Below, one piece after another: positions 59,446 to 64,000 of a stretch of 64,000 nt of DNA. A model generated the notes under the pieces. That model made no database searches, had not been told where the DNA came from, and was given only the letters and a program-made list of their open reading frames with translations. Source of the DNA: Eonycteris spelaea (lineage: Eukaryota; Chordata; Mammalia; Chiroptera; Pteropodidae); NCBI GenBank assembly GCA_003508835.1, contig PUFA01000014.1, positions 124,001 to 188,000 of the forward strand. Direction: 5' to 3'. Both the position numbers and the translations under genes were made by a program. How positions within the stretch are numbered: the stretch's first letter is position 1; each line of letters begins with the position of its first letter.

Positions 59446-60105
59446 ACACTACCGGGGTCCATTCATTTCACAACCATTTGCTGAGCATCTACTATGTGAT
59501 GGTCATGTGACTGGGCGCTGGCGCATACAGGATGAAAAGGAAATAGGACATTCGTGGGACAACAGGTGAAATCAAAAAACAGAGTCTGTGGTTCAGGTAA
59601 CAGGGCTGCAACATGCTAATTTCTAAGCCTTGACCAGTGTGCCCTGGTCGCGGAAGGTATCAACACTAGGGTAGCTGGGCGAAGGGTACACGAGAACTTT
59701 CCACCTATCCTCGCGACTCCTGTAGACGCGGCAGTGTGTCACAATTAAACAATTCAAAAAGAAAAAAGCAAAATAGAGTTCTTGCCTCCAGGGACCCCAG
59801 CTCTGGAGGTAAAAGTGAACGAGTGAGTACACCTAAGTTAGTGCTGAAAATCAGGCCCCACGTAGCGCCCAGGACCAAAGGAGGGGAGGGGACGGCGGGC
59901 CGGCCACCAAGCCCGGGGTCGCGCTGTTACGCGACCCCCGGCTGGTCCTGGATGACCAACTGATGTCACGGAGAGCCCCGGTCGGGGCTGGACGCCCAGG
60001 TCGCTCAGCCTCCGCAGCCGCAGCGTCCTCCGCCGCACAGGTGCGCGGGAACCAGCGCCGGTCTCACCTGCAAACCGCGGGCGCCGAGGCCCTCCCGCGA
60101 CCCAC

Positions 60106-60147
60106 CTGGAACTCCAGCCCGTAGATCACCGGCGCGTCGTCCTCCAT
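60106..60147 (-). CDS. EIPR1: EIPR1 coding exon 1 (residues 1-14)
   Basis: The ATG is at 60147-60145 and opens the conserved N-terminus MEDDAPVIYGLEFQ. The exon ends with CAG at 60106, followed by a GTGGGT donor at 60105. This start was chosen because the family begins exactly here. The reading frame is nevertheless open upstream to another ATG at 60390 (see findings). The exon sits inside a CpG island, as expected for a housekeeping promoter. The 5' UTR lies just upstream, but its transcription start cannot be fixed from sequence. Confidence 0.95.
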
Positions 60148-60235
60148 GCTGCGGCCGCTCGCACGCCTCAGGCGGCTCCCTGGAACCGGCGCGACCCCCG
60201 TCCCGCGGCGCCGAGCCGGGAGGCTTAGCGGCCCT

Positions 60236-60325
60236 ACGCGGCTTCCGTAGGGCGCACGCCCGCGACTTCCTGTTCTGTCATCACCGACGCGGCTTCCGTA
60301 GGACGCACGTCCGCGACTTCCTGCT
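60236..60325. repeat. Tandem 51-bp duplication carrying two ETS sites per copy
   Basis: Bases 60236-60274 and 60287-60325 match at 36 of 39 positions, offset 51. Each copy holds CTTCCG and ACTTCCTG, so four ETS-type sites stand in 82 bp, in the EIPR1 5' UTR or proximal promoter. Confidence 0.9.
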
Positions 60326-60660
60326 TCGCCGCCGGTGCGCTCCCTGCCGGCGGCCAATGGCGGCGGCGCGTGGCTCGTGCGCATGCTCACTTCGCTCCCT
60401 TCCGGGCTCCGCTCCCGGCCTGCGAGGAGGGGACCCCGCGGGCTGAACCGGGCGGGGCGGGAGCCGCGGCAGCGGGGAGCGGCCGGCCTCGTGGGGCGAA
60501 GCCGGCGCCCCGGCGTGGGCGGGCGACGGGGAGGTGGGATGGCGCTCCCCCAGTCCGCGGTTTGGGGCCGCTCGGATGTCTCCCGCAGGCCTCCCCACCC
60601 CCGCCCTGCCCCATCATCCCAGAATTCCCACCCGGGGCTGTGACCTCGTCTTCGTTACCG

Positions 60661-61839
60661 TTAGTGCTTTCCCCGGCGCGGGACAAACGCTTTCTATGCG
60701 CTGTCGTAAAGTTCTTCGCGCCAACCTTGTGACTAAGGTTATCATATACTTCCATTTTACAGATGGCCAGATGCAAAATTCAGTAACGTGGAGCGGGGGA
60801 CTAGGATGCGTGCTTGGTCTGTCACGCAGGCTCCGCCCAGGACCCTTAAAGTTAAGGTCTCTGCTAATTCGTGTCGGGAGGCGCCCAGCACCCTTGTGCG
60901 TGTGGCATGGGTAAAGGATCACCTTGCCCCTTTGCCAGTGCCGCGGTGAGCATTGGTGCCCGGCATAGCAATGCTGGCCGCATTTGACAATTAGAAGACT
61001 CTGGCTTCCGCAGGAATCTCAAAGGACTGTCATGGTGGAGAAATTGCCTCTCAGGCAGTACTCCAAACTGCTTACCTTGACACTAGGCGGTGCCCTTGTT
61101 ACCAAACTCAGGGTTTGCCAAGCTGCAGTGGGAAAGGGTTATTGATCAGAGTGTACAAACTTTTCATTGTAAAATAAGTTCAGGAGACCTAATGTACAAA
61201 ACGGTAATAATATATCTTGTTCTTGAAATAGGATATTTCAAGTGTTGTCACCACACATACCCAAAAAGTGTTAAGCGATAGGTAGATGACGTTAATCATT
61301 TCGATTGTGGTCGTCATTTCAAGATGTATATATTGTATACAATTTTTATTAGTCGAAAATACATTTTAAAAATCATTGAAAAAGAAGAAATGGCCAGGTC
61401 TGGTTTGGCTCAGTAGTTCCAGTGCCAAATGCAGTGTCTGGCAGAATTACAGCCGGATGGATATTTGCTGGATCAATAAAGAGGTCTGGCTGATCACAGG
61501 AGAAAACAAGGACGCAGACACAGACATGAGCATGCTATTCATCGGCCTGAGATGAAGTTATGGAGCTAAGAGAATGCAGGATATTCATACTGCTGGAGAT
61601 TAAATCAACCCAGCTACTATTGCTATTATTACTATTTCTACCATTTTTATCAATGTTATCACACAACTAGTACAGATACAGGGCAGAAAAGTTGAAAATA
61701 CTGGTAAGTACAAAGATAAATCCCTGAAAATACAGTACTTCCGGGGTGCTGTGGCCTGCAATAAAAAGCGCCTTAGGGTCTCCCTGCCAGCTGCCTTCGG
61801 CCGGAAGGCCCGCTTGCAGCCTCTGACGTCATAACCACT
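60661..61839. other. Intergenic stretch between EIPR1 and TRAPPC12
   Basis: Outside the two CpG islands this 1.2-kb stretch is A/T-rich at 61140-61400 and 61590-61740. A possible short old repeat is around 61395-61500 ('ctggtttggctcagtagttccagtg'). I see no gene. Confidence 0.6.
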
Positions 61840-62480
61840 TCCCTCTCCACCACCAGGTGTGCGCTCCGCCTTCTCCCCGCCCCGTGCATTTCCCTCCCCT
61901 TTCACACCTTGGGGCCCAGGCCCCGCCCACCGCTGCACGAACCGGAAACGCCGCGCTTCCGGCCGCGACAGGTGCGCCTCCGGCTCCTGCACTGGGCATG
62001 CGCGAGGGCCGGCGAGCGCAGGCGCAGGCGCGGCGGGAGGCGTCCGGTTGGTCCTCCCCTTCCGCGCTTCCTCCGCCTTCTGCCGGGCCTGGTCACGGCC
62101 GCCGGTGACCCTTCCCAGCCCCGGTGGGCGAGTGGCAGGTGAGGCTCGGGGCCCGGGCCGCAGGGAGGGATCAGGCCGCCCGTACCCGCCGCCCCGTCGC
62201 CCTCAGCCCCAGTCCCTCGGGGGCGCCTTTCCGGGCGCACCTCTCCCCCGACCTGCACCCCACGGCCTGCGCCCGGCCCCTCCTGGAGGGCCGGCCCCTG
62301 TCCCCCGCGGCTCCGCGCGTGAGTCTTCGCCGTGGGCCGCTCGGGGCGGCGTCGCGGACCCCGCGGACGCCCGGCGCTCACGCGCAGAGAGGGCCGGAGG
62401 TCCAGGCCCCAGCTCTGGCCCTCGGTGGCCAGCTTGGCCAGGGGGGCTCAGCCAGCCCCTAACTTCTCGTACCCATGTTT
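61840..62480. promoter_or_regulatory. TRAPPC12: Second CpG island, probable TRAPPC12 promoter
   Basis: The CpG-dense stretch includes an NRF1-like GCATGCGC (61996-62003) and ETS-like CTTCCGG sites (about 61964-61973). It lies 1.7 kb from the EIPR1 start and points the other way, the arrangement of EIPR1 and TRAPPC12 in mammals. Confidence 0.65.
61990..62138 (+). other. TRAPPC12: Probable TRAPPC12 non-coding exon 1
   Basis: A strong donor, GGCAG|GTGAGG, falls at 62138/62139 inside the CpG island, on the strand and side where TRAPPC12 begins. In other mammals its first exon is 5' UTR and the coding sequence starts in exon 2. TRAPPC12 is a TRAPPIII subunit acting in ER-Golgi traffic and autophagy. 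The 5' boundary given here is a guess; only the donor is supported. No TRAPPC12 protein sequence was found in the window. Confidence 0.5.
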
Positions 62481-63034
62481 GCTCGTGAGTGGAAAGATGT
62501 TCGTGGTCGCGCGCCCGGCCCTACTCAGTGACGTGGGCGTCAAGTGCGCTGATTTGTGTCACTTAAGTCACCTTCCAATGCAGCGTCCGGGACCGAACCG
62601 ATCGGTAGGGTATGTGTACAGGAAGACTGAAAACATGTTTGTTTAAAAAGAAATAAGGCCCAAAATGTGTTCTAAGGTGTTCCTATTTCTGACTCGGCTG
62701 CAAGAGTTTGACCCCAAAGAATAATTTCCTTGGACCTACACTTCCTTTCTTTTTATGGCTGCTTGAAGAGCCCGTACCTTTTGGATTGAAGTCCTTTATC
62801 CTTGTTTCTTTTCGTAAATTCAGAAGAGAGCGCTGAGTGGCAGTGAGCCAGGCCCTCTGTGTGGTGGGGGTGGGGGATGCAGCTGGGACAGCAGTCCATC
62901 ACTCCTTCCGTTCTCATTCAGTGATTTCTAACAGCCGTCACCGTCCCAAGACGTATTTCCACTCTGCTTCATCCTTAAAAGTCCAATGACCGTGGTTATG
63001 TCCATGCAGCTCCTCTCGGTTTTAAAAGTGCCTG

Positions 63035-63160
63035 CCTCAGTTGCCCTTTAATCCCCATTGTCCCAATTTCCAGATGAGGAAACCGAGACTAAAAGGCGAG
63101 GGTATTTTTCACGGCTCACTTAGTAGTGACGCTAAGACTCCAGCGGTTAGCCCGAGCCTG
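63035..63160 (+). mobile_element. MIR SINE remnant
   Basis: The sequence 'ttgtcccaatttccagatgaggaaaccgagactaaaaggcgag' through 'cacggctcacttagtagtgacgc' to 'agcccgagcctgc' follows the MIR core. Confidence 0.75.
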
Positions 63161-63269
63161 CATTTTGTGCCCCTCCTGCCTCACCCCTGCCGCTCCGAAT
63201 CAGGTCCTATCCTAGCAGCGTTTCAAGGAGAGCAGAGGCCGAAACACCTGTGTGGGCCCCCCACCAACA

Positions 63270-63415
63270 TCAAGTGTTGGCACTGTGACTTTGGGCAGTC
63301 ACTTGGCTTTCTCTGCTGTGTGGAGGTCATAATACTGTATAGGTTGGTTCTGAGGGTTAAATAAGGTAAAGCATGTAAAATTCTTGATCGGTAGTGGGTG
63401 TTTTTACATGGGCTT
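63270..63415 (-). mobile_element. MIR SINE remnant
   Basis: Reads 'gcactgtgactttgggcagtcacttggctttctctgctgt', then 'ggttctgagggttaaataaggtaaagcatgtaaa', the reverse MIR pattern. Strand is tentative. Confidence 0.7.
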
Positions 63416-64000
63416 TTATAAATACATACTAGTTAGATTTGGCATCGTTCTTTCATGGAAATATGGTTTACAGTTTTGCCATCTGGTAAAAGATATATAA
63501 TTCCAGAGGCTTATGTCCAGAAAGGGAACCTGAACAGTGGTAGTTTTAATTGTTGTTAGTGAATTTAAATTACTTAAAGTTAGTATTAAAAACAGGTTAA
63601 GGCATTAACTAAGCTCCTGCAAAGCACTCAGGGGGCAAAGAGAAAGTCGGACTTCCTTGCTAGCATTTTGATGTCAATGTAGAGAATCATTGTAGATTTA
63701 AGGAGAGAGATTTTATGTGGGCTCATTTGAGGACATTGCCCAAGAATTTTAGGAATGTGAGGGGATGTTTCTATATGCAGTCAGACAAAAATGTGTGTCA
63801 GCAATTTTAGGTACACACTTTCGAGGATTAACACTTTTACATCAGGTGGAGAGCTTACACAGACGAGGAAGCGGCATCACGCACCCAGAGTTGGGAGTTT
63901 CGGGAAAGGGTCTGGAAGCAATTGCATCTGTATTTTTATCAGGACACAGAAGGAACAGGCACTGCCTTCTGTAATCATTTATCGTTTTAACTGGAACTAC

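Larger units (their letters stand above)
53521..60105 (-). other. EIPR1: EIPR1 intron 1
   Basis: The intron is GC-rich near exon 2 (53560-54450). It is then more A/T-rich, with homopolymer-like T and A runs at 54942-54990 and CA-like sequence at 56038-56138. A CTCF-like site is at 56412-56426. MIR and L2 relics cluster at 58575-59560. No exon was recognised. Confidence 0.75.
1..60147 (-). other. EIPR1: EIPR1 (TSSC1) gene body, 5' partial-complete, 3' end missing
   Basis: Eight consecutive coding exons on the minus strand match EIPR1, a seven-bladed WD40 protein that binds EARP (VPS50/51/52/53) and GARP (VPS51/52/53/54). It supports their placement on endosomes and TGN, and thereby endosomal recycling and dense-core vesicle maturation. 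Exon lengths from 1 to 8 are 42, 84, 133, 156, 100, 137, 168 and 168 nt. Phases agree at every junction, and the sum fits 329 residues plus 2 nt if exon 4 is taken as 157 nt. WD dipeptides are visible in exon 5 (LLLWDL), exon 6 (IRGWDTR) and exon 7 (VKFWDTR). The C-terminal exon of about 58 residues does not occur in 1-1651, so it lies left of the window. The identity rests on my recall of the family sequence; residue-level agreement is high and I regard it as secure. The one defect is the exon 4 frameshift, listed separately. Confidence 0.96.
59860..60660. promoter_or_regulatory. EIPR1: EIPR1 CpG-island promoter
   Basis: A CpG-dense stretch spans exon 1 and about 500 bp upstream. Upstream of the ATG (60147) are duplicated ETS sites (60242-60247, 60265-60272, 60293-60298, 60316-60323), a CCAAT box overlapping a YY1-like AATGGCGGC (60354-60364) and an NRF1-like TGCGCATGC (60378-60386). 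There is no TATA box. This is the usual makeup of a housekeeping promoter. The transcription start is not determined. Confidence 0.8.
62139..64000 (+). other. TRAPPC12: Probable TRAPPC12 intron 1 (partial)
   Basis: After the CpG island (to about 62480) the sequence becomes ordinary mixed DNA with two MIR relics. No coding exon was recognised to the end of the window. Confidence 0.5.

Noticed and set aside
61857..62488. Plus-strand frames of 83-209 residues in the second CpG island
   Set aside because: Typical GC-island open frames; they cross the probable TRAPPC12 exon 1 donor and do not match the TRAPPC12 N-terminus.
1..64000. tRNA, rRNA, CRISPR, bacterial-type operons
   Set aside because: Nothing of the sort is visible; the window is animal intronic and promoter DNA.

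Overview
This window is mammalian nuclear DNA. On the minus strand it carries most of EIPR1 (older name TSSC1), which encodes the WD40-repeat protein that binds the EARP and GARP endosomal tethering complexes. Eight coding exons can be placed with splice sites: exon 1 at 60106-60147, exon 2 at 53437-53520, exon 3 at 48222-48354, exon 4 at 18808-18963, exon 5 at 11721-11820, exon 6 at 5567-5703, exon 7 at 3275-3442 and exon 8 at 1652-1819. With one base restored in exon 4 they encode residues 1-329 of a protein of about 387 residues. The last coding exon (about 58 residues) and the 3' UTR lie beyond position 1. About 2 kb upstream of EIPR1, on the plus strand, a second CpG island with a good splice donor at 62138/62139 fits the non-coding first exon of TRAPPC12, the head-to-head neighbour of EIPR1 in mammals. 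The rest of the right end would be TRAPPC12 intron 1.

Layout. 1-1651 is part of intron 8. 1652-5703 holds the exon 8-7-6 cluster. 5704-18807 is introns 5 and 4, with a CpG-rich 45-bp minisatellite at 12964-13233. 18964-48221 is the 29-kb intron 3, which holds a G-rich (on the transcribed-RNA strand) minisatellite right behind exon 4, a 20-bp minisatellite, a consensus CTCF site, an RFX palindrome and old transposon relics (hAT, MER53-like, MLT1-like LTR, CR1/L3, L1, MIR). 48355-60105 is introns 2 and 1, the latter rich in MIR and L2. 59860-60660 is the EIPR1 CpG-island promoter, and 61840-62480 is the TRAPPC12 promoter and first exon.

The organism is a placental mammal. I recognised no Alu, B1/B2, carnivore SINEC, ruminant BOV or pig PRE copies, so I cannot name the order. 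The introns keep an unusually high CpG and GC content and are full of GC-rich minisatellites and CA-type repeats. This resembles subtelomeric, recombination-rich DNA and fits the human 2p25.3 position of the locus.

Both genes act in membrane traffic: EIPR1 in endosome-to-TGN recycling and dense-core vesicle maturation with EARP/GARP, and TRAPPC12 in the TRAPPIII tether. The points most worth a second look are a one-base deletion in EIPR1 exon 4, the minisatellite beside that exon, a tandem duplication of ETS sites at the EIPR1 start, and two RFX X-box palindromes inside EIPR1. I found no tRNA, rRNA, CRISPR or intact mobile element.
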